From Candidatus Bathyarchaeota archaeon (GTDB lineage: Archaea > Thermoproteota > Bathyarchaeia > Bathyarchaeales > Bathycorpusculaceae), in NCBI GenBank assembly GCA_026014485.1, contig JAOZIE010000023.1, forward strand, positions 1 through 64,000: a stretch of 64,000 nt of DNA, in the 5' to 3' direction. A program made the position numbers and the translations under genes. A model generated the notes under the pieces. The model did no database searches. It saw only the letters and a program-made list of their open reading frames with translations, and was not told the origin of the DNA. This document shows, piece by piece, positions 1 to 8,459 of this stretch (the stretch's first letter is position 1; every line of letters starts with the position of its first letter).

Positions 1-60
1 GGTTCAGTAGTGCCAGTTGGTGCAGTTGTAGGTTCAGTAGTGCCAGTTGGTGCAGCGGTA
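1..60. repeat. two copies of a 30-bp tandem repeat in a Thr/Pro linker
   Basis: Bases 1-30 and 31-60 are the same 30-bp unit with differences only near the end of the second copy. On the minus strand it codes for the ten-residue unit TTAPTGTTEP. It is an in-frame coding repeat, and more copies may continue outside the window. Confidence 0.85.
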
Positions 61-2999
61 GGTGAAGCGGTGGTTTGAGGTGTGCTGTTTGGTGCTGCTA
101 CGACGTTGATGTAGTTGTATTCACCGTAGGCTTCGTTGTATGTTAAGCCGACTGTGCGTTCTCCAGCGTAGTAGATTACCCAGCCCCATTCACCTGCGGT
201 TGTTGGGTTATAGTTGAAGGTAAAGTAGCCTGTCTGGTTTGTGGTTGCCGTCACTATTTGGCTGGTTCCATCTGGCTTGGCTAGAGATAGTTGTACTTCA
301 GCGTTTGGCAGTCCTGGATGGTAGTAGCTAGCATATGGAACATATGCACCGTCTTCCCATACCAGTTCCATTGGGTTGGCAGTTAAGCGTCCGCCGATTG
401 TGATGGTTTCGTTGTTCCACATTACTTCGCCTTTGTTAGCTGCTGCAAAGAGGTTGAAGTCGACTGTTGGCGAGTCATCAAAGCAGTACATTATGCCTTC
501 AGTGGTGCCGATGTACATCTTGCCTTCCCAGATAGAAGGTGAGCAAGGTACGTTGCCTCCAGCAGTAAACACTGAATGGGTGTTTCCGTTTGTGGCATCT
601 AAGCAGTAAATGCTGCCAATGTCAGAGCCGATGTAGACTTTTGCGCCGCTTAAGTCGTCTGCGTATGCAGCTGAAGACTGAATCTGGTAGCCTACCCATG
701 TGGACCATGTGCGGTTACCCAGAATCCTGTTCGTATAGCTAAAGTCAGCAACAGCAACAGGACCAGCACCAGGATGATCAACGTCCATGGAGGTTAACTC
801 GAAGAATTCGCCAGCATAGATTTGTCCATCAACGTAGCATGGAACAAAAAACGGCTGAGTGTTTCCAGCACGAGACATGTTCCAGATGCTCTCACCAGTA
901 GTAGCGTCGAAAGCAAAGAATCTGATGCCGCCTCCGAATGACCCTGAGGGTGTGCTCATGTTCTGTGCTGCATAGTCTACGTTTTTGTCTGCACTGCCGT
1001 ATTGTACGCCGCCTCCAATGTAGACCACACCGTTAGCAACAGTTGCTGTGCCAGTATTGTAGAATTCGCAGTAGGCTGGTGGAACCACGTCCATGTTGAG
1101 CTCAAAGCTCTTCCATAGGAAGGTACCGCTTGCCGCATTGATAGCATATAGGTATCCGTCTGTAGAAGCAATGTAGATTACGCCATCAGCGTATGAGGGT
1201 GAACCCATAACTGGACCATCGGTTGTGTAGGTCCATTTAATGTTTCCATCCAAGTCAAGGCAGTAGACGTTGCCATCCAAAGCACCAGCATACATTCGGT
1301 TGCCTGTAATTAGTGGTGAGGAGCGGGGTTCAGCTTCGTTTGTAGCCAACACGTGTGGGAAGAATCCTCCAGCGGAAGTCTTCCATTCTTCAGCACCTGT
1401 TTCAGCATTGAGGCATCGGAAGTAGCCGTCGTCAGCGCCAGTGTAGACTTTTCCGCCAACCACAGCAACTGAAGACCGCGCGTAGTGGTCTATGGTGAAG
1501 TTCCAGATTTTCTCGCCAGTATAAGCATTCAGACAGTACCAGTTATGGTCAGAAGAACCAAAGTAGACTTTACCGTCAACGACTGCGGGTGAACTGAAAA
1601 CATCACCGCCTGTTTGGAACGCCCATCTAGGCGTAGAAATGTCTTCGGGACCTGATTGTCCGACTGCTACTCTTTGGTTCTCAACGTTTCCGATGAAGCC
1701 GTGAGTCCAGTCTGCTGGTTCACCGCCGATGCAGTACAGGTAGCCACCGGATGTGCCGTAGAGGTTACCGTATGCAATTGACGGATAAACAATGTTTATG
1801 CCAGGCAGGTTCCACAGTTCAGTTCCAGTATATGCATCCCAGCAAGCAGTAGATTGACCAGGCATGACCAGACCACCAGTTGAGGAACCAGCAGCACGGT
1901 CACACTTTATGCCGTAGACTTTGCCATCGGCGTATGCCATGGTGTCATAGTGGATGTTGAAGTATGCAGGCTGCTTCCAGAGCCTTTCGCCTGTCTCAGC
2001 ATCCCATGCTCCGATAGTACCGTAGGGGTCAAGTTCTACAGTGGCGTCAAAGATAATGCCAGCACCAGCAGCACCACGGTAAGCAGAGAAAGCTCTAATG
2101 CCTTTCTCAGCCTGCCATAGCATATCGCCAGTTTCGCCGTCAAAGCAGGTTAGTTGCCAGCTGACTGCGGAAGTGTAGAGGTTACCGTTGTAGTAGATGG
2201 CTGACTGCTGAGCGATTCCGCCTAAAGTTGAGGATTGCCATACGCGTTCACCCTCAGTGTTCAAGGCGTATACTTCGCCTTCAGTGCTTCCTAAGAAGAC
2301 TTTGCCATCACCTGAGCAGAGCAGTTCAGAGGGGCTGTCAGAGGCGTATATCCATGCAATTGTTGGTTCCTCAGCAGGGTTTGATATGTCAAGTGCCACT
2401 GTTTGAGCTTGGTGCAGTTCAGTGTCGTATGCGTGGTTGAAGAACATCTTCATGCTTGTGGAGTAGTGTCCGCCAAAGTAGGTACCGCTACCGGGCTGAC
2501 GGTTAGCGTTGGGTGTTGCTGAAGTCCAAACTAGTTCGCCGGTTTCGATCAAATAACAGTTGCATCCAGTTGAGCCCATTGTCAAGAGGTATGTGTCGTC
2601 GAGTTTCTGCACAGCGTTTCCGCCCGAGACTCTTTGTGATTGAGGTTCATTCACGGAGTAAAGTTCTACACCGGTGAGGGCGTCGTATGCGCTTAGTGTC
2701 GTGCCTGAAGCGATGAAGGCTTTGCCGTTAAAAACGCTTACCATGCATGAGCCTGACACTTGGGTTTTCCATAATACATCGGGTGTGTCAGGTGCGGGTC
2801 CCAAACTGCCTCCTGTGTTTCCTTCGTCAGATCCAGCTTGTGGCCAGTCGTATTGCATTATGTCGCCGTAATCAGTGGAAGGGGAAATAGGTTGTACCTG
2901 AGAACTTGCAAGCAACATTAACGTCGAAGAAATCAGCAGAATAGCCAAGACTGTAGTAGTAACTCTTAAAACGATTTTTTTGTTTTCCATTCGTTTCAT
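1..2999 (-). CDS. secreted PQQ-type beta-propeller protein (3' end outside window)
   Basis: The frame is open from the ATG at 2999 to the left window edge, giving at least 999 residues. A second in-frame ATG lies at 2990. The N-terminus has basic residues then a hydrophobic stretch ending near LLASS, which reads as a signal peptide. The body carries many propeller blades of the form YCLDAxTGExxW, with repeated GKVY(F/I)G segments, typical of PQQ-like (outer-membrane BamB or quinoprotein type) repeats. The blades are followed by an Ig-like or CNA-B-like domain (about residues 860-960) and a Thr/Pro-rich linker (TTAPTGTTEP repeated), so a membrane anchor or sorting signal probably lies past the edge. 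No PQQ-enzyme active site was identified; a binding or structural surface role is more likely. It is divergent from a TrmB-type regulator. A TATA-like element for it lies near 3038-3047. Confidence 0.88.
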   Translation of the reverse strand, partial: MKRMENKKIVLRVTTTVLAILLISSTLMLLASSQVQPISPSTDYGDIMQYDWPQAGSDEGNTGGSLGPAPDTPDVLWKTQVSGSCMVSVFNGKAFIASGTTLSAYDALTGVELYSVNEPQSQRVSGGNAVQKLDDTYLLTMGSTGCNCYLIETGELVWTSATPNANRQPGSGTYFGGHYSTSMKMFFNHAYDTELHQAQTVALDISNPAEEPTIAWIYASDSPSELLCSGDGKVFLGSTEGEVYALNTEGERVWQSSTLGGIAQQSAIYYNGNLYTSAVSWQLTCFDGETGDMLWQAEKGIRAFSAYRGAAGAGIIFDATVELDPYGTIGAWDAETGERLWKQPAYFNIHYDTMAYADGKVYGIKCDRAAGSSTGGLVMPGQSTACWDAYTGTELWNLPGINIVYPSIAYGNLYGTSGGYLYCIGGEPADWTHGFIGNVENQRVAVGQSGPEDISTPRWAFQTGGDVFSSPAVVDGKVYFGSSDHNWYCLNAYTGEKIWNFTIDHYARSSVAVVGGKVYTGADDGYFRCLNAETGAEEWKTSAGGFFPHVLATNEAEPRSSPLITGNRMYAGALDGNVYCLDLDGNIKWTYTTDGPVMGSPSYADGVIYIASTDGYLYAINAASGTFLWKSFELNMDVVPPAYCEFYNTGTATVANGVVYIGGGVQYGSADKNVDYAAQNMSTPSGSFGGGIRFFAFDATTGESIWNMSRAGNTQPFFVPCYVDGQIYAGEFFELTSMDVDHPGAGPVAVADFSYTNRILGNRTWSTWVGYQIQSSAAYADDLSGAKVYIGSDIGSIYCLDATNGNTHSVFTAGGNVPCSPSIWEGKMYIGTTEGIMYCFDDSPTVDFNLFAAANKGEVMWNNETITIGGRLTANPMELVWEDGAYVPYASYYHPGLPNAEVQLSLAKPDGTSQIVTATTNQTGYFTFNYNPTTAGEWGWVIYYAGERTVGLTYNEAYGEYNYINVVAAPNSTPQTTASPTAAPTGTTEPTTAPTGTTE

Positions 3000-3037
3000 T
3001 CCTATTTCAATTGTGCCCGAAGCCTTTGTTCGTTTTG

Positions 3038-3072
3038 GATTTAAAAGGTTGTAACCACCACGGGTAGTTACA
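3038..3072. promoter_or_regulatory. divergent control region with a 23-bp palindrome
   Basis: Bases 3050-3059 (TGTAACCACC) and 3063-3072 (GGTAGTTACA) form 10-base arms with one mismatch around a 3-base spacer. The minus-strand TATA-like element (TTTTAAATCC, 3038-3047) for the propeller gene abuts it. The plus-strand TATA-like element (ATTAAATAG, about 3089-3097) for the TrmB gene lies about 17 bases beyond. The position fits an operator for the adjacent regulator; binding is inferred. Confidence 0.55.
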
Positions 3073-3137
3073 CCATCTTACCGAAACAGATTAAATAGAC
3101 AACCCATAATGAGTCTTAAGCGGCAGGAGCAAAAACG

Positions 3138-3950
3138 TTGTATACACAAACAAACAACAGAATTCAAACCCTGATAAGGCTGGGGCTTACCAGCTATGAG
3201 GGAAAAGTCTTTCTAGCGCTGGAACAAACAGGAACAGCCACCGCGAAAACAATTTCTAAAATTTCGTCAGTCCCCCGAGAAAAAGTCTACGGCGTACTGG
3301 TTTCACTCATGGAAATGGGTTTAATAAGCAAAGTGATAACAGCACCCACAACATACAAAGCAGTACCGCTTAATGACGCCGTTACTTTGCTACTTGAACG
3401 GAGATTAAAAGACTACATGGGACTATGCGAAGAAACAACTGAATTACTCAAGGATTACAAAAGAAAACATATAGACGATTCACTCACTGAAACCTCCAAG
3501 CTTGTACTAATGCCCAACGAGAAAGCAATCGTTAACTGCCTGCAAACCCTTGTTGGTAACGCAGAAGTCAGCATAGATTGGGTCACCACATGGAAACAAC
3601 TTTCTAAAGTATCAATGTATGCCGACGAACTGGGCAAGATCAAAAAGAAAGAAGTAAAATTCCAAACGGTTGTCCAAAACCCCGATGACCAACAACTCCT
3701 ACAGAATATTGTTGGATTGATTAAGTTGCCGTGTTTTCAATTAAGAACAATCGCGTTTGAGCCTCCAGCAATGATATGGGTATTCGATAAAAAGCAAGTG
3801 CTGATTTCCGCTAAGTTCGAAGAAGAAATAACAGAACAATCAGCCATAGTAACGGGTAACCCAGCTTTTGTGGCGCTTGCCAATTGTTATTTCGAGAACA
3901 TGTGGCGGGAAAGTCGAGAGTACAAAGATACAAGCCAAGCATCATTTTAA
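3138..3950 (+). CDS. TrmB-family transcriptional regulator
   Basis: The 270-residue protein begins with a winged helix (about residues 8-75) that matches the TrmB pattern: a GLTxYEGKVFLAL opening, then a recognition-helix segment VPREKVYGVL and a wing. A helical linker (about 80-115) and a C-terminal effector or dimerisation region follow. The start is a TTG preceded by GGCAGGAG at 3122-3129. TrmB proteins usually control sugar transport or metabolism, but this C-terminal part is not clearly the sugar-binding type. It is divergent from the large propeller gene and stands alone, so the local palindrome may be its site. No transporter is next to it. Confidence 0.85.
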   Translation: MYTQTNNRIQTLIRLGLTSYEGKVFLALEQTGTATAKTISKISSVPREKVYGVLVSLMEMGLISKVITAPTTYKAVPLNDAVTLLLERRLKDYMGLCEETTELLKDYKRKHIDDSLTETSKLVLMPNEKAIVNCLQTLVGNAEVSIDWVTTWKQLSKVSMYADELGKIKKKEVKFQTVVQNPDDQQLLQNIVGLIKLPCFQLRTIAFEPPAMIWVFDKKQVLISAKFEEEITEQSAIVTGNPAFVALANCYFENMWRESREYKDTSQASF

Positions 3951-3999
3951 AAAGAGAATTCAACATAATGCAGGAGTTTCAACCGCAGAATAGAAGGTT

Positions 4000-4491
4000 T
4001 TACCGCTTTTTTTCGCTTAGAAACGGGCAGGTTTGATAAGGACAGGCGCCTAGGCGCCCGTAGGTTTTGAAGCATTCTAACCAGCTATTACCCTGCGGGG
4101 TAGTTTGCACGAACTCCACAAATTTGGAGAGCTTCTCCAAGGTCTCTGCGTGAACTATGTGTTCTATGGCGCATGAGTCTTCCTCAGATATGTCTGGGTC
4201 CACTTCAAGTAGCGTAAGGAAAGCTTGCAAGGAAGTTTGCCGCTTCTTGAGAAACGCTGCAAGGTCAGTTCCCTTTTGGGTTAGAGACACATTGCGGTAA
4301 GGGGTGTATTTTACGAAGCCAAGTGAATCAAGTTTTTTTAGCATGCTTGTGACGCTTGGGGATTTTACGCCAAGCTCTTTAGCTATGTCAGTTACCACGG
4401 CGTATCCAAGTTTACAGAGCAGCGCATCTATTGTTTCGATGTAAGTTTCCTCAGTTGTATTTAGCCGCGCCACTTGCTCTTTTTCATTCAC
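4000..4491 (-). CDS. DtxR/MntR-family metal-dependent repressor
   Basis: The 163-residue protein has an N-terminal winged helix (about residues 10-70, with TEETYIETIDAL and KSPSVTSMLKKL) and the helical metal-binding and dimerisation domain with the EEDSCAIEHIVHAETLEKL stretch (about 100-125). There is no SH3-like third domain, as in MntR/IdeR short forms. The start is GTG at 4491. A minus-strand TATA (TTTTATAAC, near 4521-4529) implies a very short leader. It lies 122 bases downstream of the ZIP transporter on the same strand and near the feo operon, so it probably senses Fe(II) or Mn(II) and represses metal uptake. The metal is not decided by the sequence. Several Cys residues (near the C-terminus, ACPYQTCPF) are an unusual addition. 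Confidence 0.9.
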   Translation of the reverse strand: MNEKEQVARLNTTEETYIETIDALLCKLGYAVVTDIAKELGVKSPSVTSMLKKLDSLGFVKYTPYRNVSLTQKGTDLAAFLKKRQTSLQAFLTLLEVDPDISEEDSCAIEHIVHAETLEKLSKFVEFVQTTPQGNSWLECFKTYGRLGACPYQTCPFLSEKKR

Positions 4492-4613
4492 CGCTATCCC
4501 AAGATACTTTCGTGTTTAAAGTTATAAAACGTGCGCCCTCACCATCCAGCAACCACGACTACAAAGAACACATCGCCTACACTACTGCTGCCCAGCGCCA
4601 CATGAAGTGACTG

Positions 4614-5357
4614 CTAAACAAACATGCAGTCCAAAAACATCATGAGAACGAAACCTGAAATTAGCCCGAAGGTAGCTTCTCTTTCGAACCCTTTCCGATG
4701 GCTCTCTGGAATCATCTCGTCACTCACGACAAAAAGCATTGCCCCCGCCGCAAACGCTATCCCCCAAGGAAGAATAGGGAGAAAAACAGAAACCAAAGCG
4801 AGCCCAAGCAAGCCACCCAAGGGTTCCACAAGCCCAGTTAAGGTCCCATATAGCACTGATTTACGGCGACTATAACCTTCCCGTACTAGGGGCAAAGCTA
4901 CGGCAAGCCCTTCAGGCATATTTTGCAGGCCAATCGCCATCGCAACCACAAGCCCAGCAGCAACATCACCCCCGCCAAAGCTTACACCAACAGCTAAGCC
5001 TTCAGGAAAATTATGGATAGTTATTGCCAAAACAAACAGCCAAACTCTTGGCAGACGAGAAGGAACACCCTCCATACCTGAAGCAGGATGAAAATGCGGC
5101 ACAAACCGATCAACCAGATGCAGCACCAAAGCGCCTAAAACAACGCCCACAGCCACGATTACGGGTCCACTCAAATTAATCGCAGGCATTATCAGGCTGA
5201 AAGAGGCAGCTGCAAGCATGACTCCTGCTGAAAAACCCAGCAAAGCATCCAACAGTTTGTCGGATATCCGTCGGGTAAACAACACAGGCAATGCTCCCGC
5301 GCCCGTAGCCAACCCAGCTATCACACTGGCAAGAAGACCAAACCAAATCGTTTCCAT
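4614..5357 (-). CDS. ZIP-family divalent metal transporter
   Basis: This 247-residue integral membrane protein has about eight hydrophobic segments. The two ZIP signature helices are visible: HNFPEGLAVGVSF (about residues 113-125) and a second NMPEGLAVALPL (about 145-156), whose His/Asn, Pro and Glu residues form the binuclear metal site. A His-containing loop (FVPHFHP, about 86-92) sits between helices III and IV. It resembles ZupT/GufA-type carriers for zinc, iron or manganese import across the cytoplasmic membrane. The DtxR-type repressor follows on the same strand. Start is ATG. Confidence 0.92.
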   Translation of the reverse strand: METIWFGLLASVIAGLATGAGALPVLFTRRISDKLLDALLGFSAGVMLAAASFSLIMPAINLSGPVIVAVGVVLGALVLHLVDRFVPHFHPASGMEGVPSRLPRVWLFVLAITIHNFPEGLAVGVSFGGGDVAAGLVVAMAIGLQNMPEGLAVALPLVREGYSRRKSVLYGTLTGLVEPLGGLLGLALVSVFLPILPWGIAFAAGAMLFVVSDEMIPESHRKGFEREATFGLISGFVLMMFLDCMFV

Positions 5358-5446
5358 ATGCTTAAGCCTCCATATAACGCAAATAAACGCCCAAATTGAC
5401 GGTACCTAAAGTTCACTAAAACAGTCACTACGGGTGCAGAAAGTTC

Positions 5447-5722
5447 TCAACTGGGTTTATTGCGGTTCAGGTATTGTTTGCCTTTTTCAGTAATAAGAAA
5501 AGTGGATGAGTGCGGCTGCTTGCGCTCACAGTGGTAGTTGCAACCTGTGCAGGTAACGCAGCCTGAATCTTTGGGATTTTTAACGTTTTCCAAATAGCCT
5601 TTTGACTGCAACACTGCAAGCGCTTGCTCCACCATGAGTTGGCTGATTCCGATTGTTTCAGCAATCTCCGATGTGTTAGCTACGCCTATATCGCGGATTT
5701 GTCTTAGGATTTCTTTCATCAT
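5447..5722 (-). CDS. FeoC-like winged-helix protein with cysteine cluster
   Basis: I place the start at the ATG at 5722, which overlaps the TGA of the upstream gene (ATGA), giving 91 residues; a longer start at 5746 is possible. Residues 1-50 form a winged helix (MMKEILRQIRDIG, then SEIAETIGISQLMVEQAL). A cysteine cluster C55-x2-C58-x2-C61-x3-C65 follows, as in FeoC-type proteins proposed to hold an Fe-S cluster or sense iron and oxygen. It is the last gene of the feo operon. The role, regulator or FeoB partner, is inferred from family and position. Confidence 0.75.
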   Translation of the reverse strand: MMKEILRQIRDIGVANTSEIAETIGISQLMVEQALAVLQSKGYLENVKNPKDSGCVTCTGCNYHCERKQPHSSTFLITEKGKQYLNRNKPS

Positions 5723-6219
5723 GGATTTTTCTTCCGTGACAGCCACATTTTTAATGTATAGTATAAGCCTGGAACTGCAAGGGCAAACAGCCAGATTCCT
5801 GGTCGCAGGTCATCTAACCAGATCCATTCTGCCCAGTCTGCGAAGATGTCGGCGTATGGTTCAGGAGCAATGTGGTAAACGCCCCATCCGACAGCGTGAG
5901 AGCCCATAATAGCCAAGTACACGGCAAAGAACACCGTAGCCAAGAGGGTACCGACGGCAAGGTAAGAGGCAGCGTCTTTGTTTGCCATCCATTGAGGGCG
6001 TACGCCGAATAGGAAGATAAGACCTATTATGGCTAGGGTGACTCCGCTGAATATGTCGGGGGAAACAATGGCTGGGTTAACCGCGGTGATTGCCCATTTC
6101 AGCCCAAACGTTTGGCTAAGCCCATTCACTAACTCGAGCAACCCAAATACGAGGTAGAATAAGCCTACAATAAGCGAGTATGCCGCTATACTTCTTCCGA
6201 TTTTCATGTTCAAACCCAT
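5719..6219 (-). CDS. feo-operon membrane protein, family not recognised
   Basis: The 166-residue protein has four likely membrane helices (about residues 8-32, 52-72, 85-107 and 138-158) and a Trp-rich loop before the last helix (YADIFADWAEWIWLDD). A strong Shine-Dalgarno sequence GGTGATG (6230-6224) lies four bases before the ATG and overlaps the feoB permease stop, so translation is coupled. It ends in ATGA overlap with the FeoC-like gene. I do not recognise the family. Its place between FeoB and FeoC-like genes suggests a partner of the ferrous iron channel. Confidence 0.7.
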   Translation of the reverse strand: MGLNMKIGRSIAAYSLIVGLFYLVFGLLELVNGLSQTFGLKWAITAVNPAIVSPDIFSGVTLAIIGLIFLFGVRPQWMANKDAASYLAVGTLLATVFFAVYLAIMGSHAVGWGVYHIAPEPYADIFADWAEWIWLDDLRPGIWLFALAVPGLYYTLKMWLSRKKNP

Positions 6220-6229
6220 TTTTCATCAC

Positions 6230-7522
6230 CTAACTAAAACCCAACAGACCTCCAAGTCCAACGATTAGCAAAGCGCCCAAGTAGGCAATGGCCATTTCAG
6301 ATAGAACCGCAAACAGGGTCCACTTCCAAGAGCCCGTTTCCTTCTTTATGACACCAACGGTTGCCAAGCAAGGAACATAGAGCAGGGTAAACACCATCAA
6401 AGCGAAGGCGCTGACAGGTGTTATTGATGCGACGAGTGCAGCTTGTATGCTTGCTTCTCCGCCTACTCCGTAAATTACGCCTAAGGATTCCACCACTAAT
6501 TCCTTTGCTAGGAAAGCAAAGACGAGTGACGAGACAATCTGCCAGTTGAAACCTAACGGTCCAAAGAGTGGCTGCAGCGTTTGACCTATTAGCCCTATGA
6601 GGGAGTCGCCGCTGCCGGCTTCAACGCCCCAAGGCAGCACTGAAAGAACCCAGAGGATGATTGCTCCCACCAGCAGGTATGTTCCTGCTTTTTTCAGGAA
6701 AGATACGCCTCTTTCCCACATGTGTAGTACCGAGCCCCATAGCGTCGGCATCTTATAGGTGGGTAACTCAATTATGAAAGGAGCAGGTTCGCCTTTGAGG
6801 ATTGTCTTACGGAGCAGTAACGCAAACAGTATGGCTACAACTATACCTATAACGTACATAGACCATACGGCTGTAGCGGCATGAGATGCAAAGAAGGCTC
6901 CTGCAATCAGCACGTACACGGGTAAACGCGCTGCACACGACATAAAGGGCACTGTTAAGATCGTTATGAGGCGGTCTTTCTTGCCTTCGATGCTTCGTGC
7001 AGCCATTATAGCGGGCAGGTTGCATCCGAACCCCAGCAGCATAGGAATAAAGGATCTGCCGTGCAGCCCAAGCTTGAACATTAGTTTGTCAAATACAAAC
7101 GCCACGCGTGCTAGATACCCGCTGTCTTCAAGCAGGGATAGCGCAAAGAACAGGAAAAATATTGGCGCGGTAAATGATAAGATGAAGCCTAAACCGCCGA
7201 ATATGCCGTCGGCTAGAAGAGAAGCCACAACTTCGTTGGGTATCTGTGCCGCCAAGCTGGATAGCCAAGCAAAAAGCATCTCGATAAGCCCCATGAATGG
7301 AGCAGAGGCTTCAAAAGTGAATTGAAAAACAGCCCACAGCAAGGCGAAAAAAGCGGGAATCCCGACATACTTGTTTAGAAACACTTTATCTAAAACGTCG
7401 GTTACAGTCCGTTTGCGTTCGCCTTTAACCAGCGAAGCTTCGATAATTTTGCTTATCTGCTCGTAACGGGCATCTGCCAAGACGATATCAGCGTCGTCAC
7501 CAAGAACCTTTTTTGCTTTCAA
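6230..7522 (-). CDS. feoB: FeoB permease subunit (membrane half of split FeoB)
   Basis: The 430-residue protein is the transmembrane part of FeoB without the G domain. It starts with about 50 cytoplasmic residues (QISKIIEASLVKGERKRTVTD), as in FeoB linkers. Two Gate motifs are visible: LGFGCNLPAIMAARSIE (about residue 165) and YVPCLATVGVIKKETGSW (about 375), both with the conserved cysteines. It imports Fe(II). The TTG start overlaps the stop of the GTPase gene by four bases (TTGA), so the two halves should be made together. FeoB is usually one protein of 650-770 residues; here the two genes together reach about that size. Confidence 0.93.
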   Translation of the reverse strand: MKAKKVLGDDADIVLADARYEQISKIIEASLVKGERKRTVTDVLDKVFLNKYVGIPAFFALLWAVFQFTFEASAPFMGLIEMLFAWLSSLAAQIPNEVVASLLADGIFGGLGFILSFTAPIFFLFFALSLLEDSGYLARVAFVFDKLMFKLGLHGRSFIPMLLGFGCNLPAIMAARSIEGKKDRLITILTVPFMSCAARLPVYVLIAGAFFASHAATAVWSMYVIGIVVAILFALLLRKTILKGEPAPFIIELPTYKMPTLWGSVLHMWERGVSFLKKAGTYLLVGAIILWVLSVLPWGVEAGSGDSLIGLIGQTLQPLFGPLGFNWQIVSSLVFAFLAKELVVESLGVIYGVGGEASIQAALVASITPVSAFALMVFTLLYVPCLATVGVIKKETGSWKWTLFAVLSEMAIAYLGALLIVGLGGLLGFS

Positions 7523-8232
7523 GCCACAACCTCCAATAACTCACGGGAGACAGCACTTGTTTTGGCGACAGCAAGCGCTTGCTCGTCTTTTTCAAGAAGC
7601 TTTATGGCCAACCACCGTAGGGGATACTTTGCGGGCAGGTTTTTGTCCTTCGTTAGAATAGCCACTAGGTAGTCTATTAGAGACTCAATTTGTTTATCAT
7701 AATTTAATGCGTTTTTTTTGGTTATCCGCGTTTGGGCAGCTTTTAGGATGGCGTCTTTAAGTTCAGCGATGCCTTTTCCTTTAGTTGCTACTGTTGCTAT
7801 TATGGGGATACCTAGTTTTTGTGAGAGATTATCGATGTTGATTTTGTAGCCTTTTTCTTTGGCAAGGTCAGTCATGTTTAAAACTAGCAGGACGTTTGTA
7901 TCTAGTTCCAACAGAAGCATGGTGAGGTATAGGTTGCGTTCAAGATTTGACGCGTCAACAACGTCGACCACTAAGTCAGGTTTTTCTTCAATGATGAAAT
8001 TCCGAGATACCAATTCGTCTTCAGCAGCGGCGGTGAGGCTGTAGGTGCCGGGCAAATCGACCAGCTTTAACGGTACACCTTTGTGGCTGAAGGAGCCTTC
8101 TTTTTTCTCGACGGTTTTACCTGGCCAGTTACCTACGTGTTGTCTAGCTCCAGGAACCAAGCTGTTGAAGATGACGCTTTTTCCAACGTTTGGGTTGCCT
8201 ATTAATGCGATAGTGTAGGATGAGTTGACCAG
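7519..8232 (-). CDS. feoB: FeoB GTPase subunit (G-domain half of split FeoB)
   Basis: The protein holds all FeoB G motifs: G1 GNPNVGKS, switch I with HVGNWPGKTVEKKEG, G3 DLPGTYSL, G4 NMTD, then a helical guanine-dissociation region. No ATG, GTG or TTG lies between the feoA stop and G1. A CTG at 8232 follows a perfect GGAGG (8244-8240) by seven bases, giving 237 residues; I choose it. An ATG at 8322 would need a 30-residue extension overlapping feoA that does not look like FeoB. The stop overlaps the permease gene. It should control Fe(II) passage through the separate permease subunit. Confidence 0.9.
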   Translation of the reverse strand: MVNSSYTIALIGNPNVGKSVIFNSLVPGARQHVGNWPGKTVEKKEGSFSHKGVPLKLVDLPGTYSLTAAAEDELVSRNFIIEEKPDLVVDVVDASNLERNLYLTMLLLELDTNVLLVLNMTDLAKEKGYKINIDNLSQKLGIPIIATVATKGKGIAELKDAILKAAQTRITKKNALNYDKQIESLIDYLVAILTKDKNLPAKYPLRWLAIKLLEKDEQALAVAKTSAVSRELLEVVA

Positions 8233-8234
8233 TC

Positions 8235-8459
8235 TTATTCCTCCACAAAAATTTTCATTGCGACGCCTCGGCCCAACGCAAGACGGGTGTCTCTGACTTC
8301 GATTAGTACAGGCCCACCGCATGGTTCACTTACTACTTTTACTTGGGTGCCATGAGTGAGTCCCATTTCGGTTAGTCTTTTTATGAGGCCACAGCCGCCG
8401 ATGATTTTGGTTATTTTAGCTTCAGTTCCGGAGGATAGGGTATTTAGAGGCAAATCCAT
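8235..8459 (-). CDS. feoA: FeoA-domain protein, second copy
   Basis: The 74-residue protein is a single FeoA SH3-like domain, with GCGLIKRLTEMGLTHGTQVKVV in the middle and the final LALGRGVAMKIFVEE strand. FeoA proteins bind or modulate FeoB in ferrous iron uptake. The ATG overlaps the stop of the first FeoA gene (TAATG), and the 3' end holds the GGAGG that serves the FeoB G-domain gene. Confidence 0.9.
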   Translation of the reverse strand: MDLPLNTLSSGTEAKITKIIGGCGLIKRLTEMGLTHGTQVKVVSEPCGGPVLIEVRDTRLALGRGVAMKIFVEE

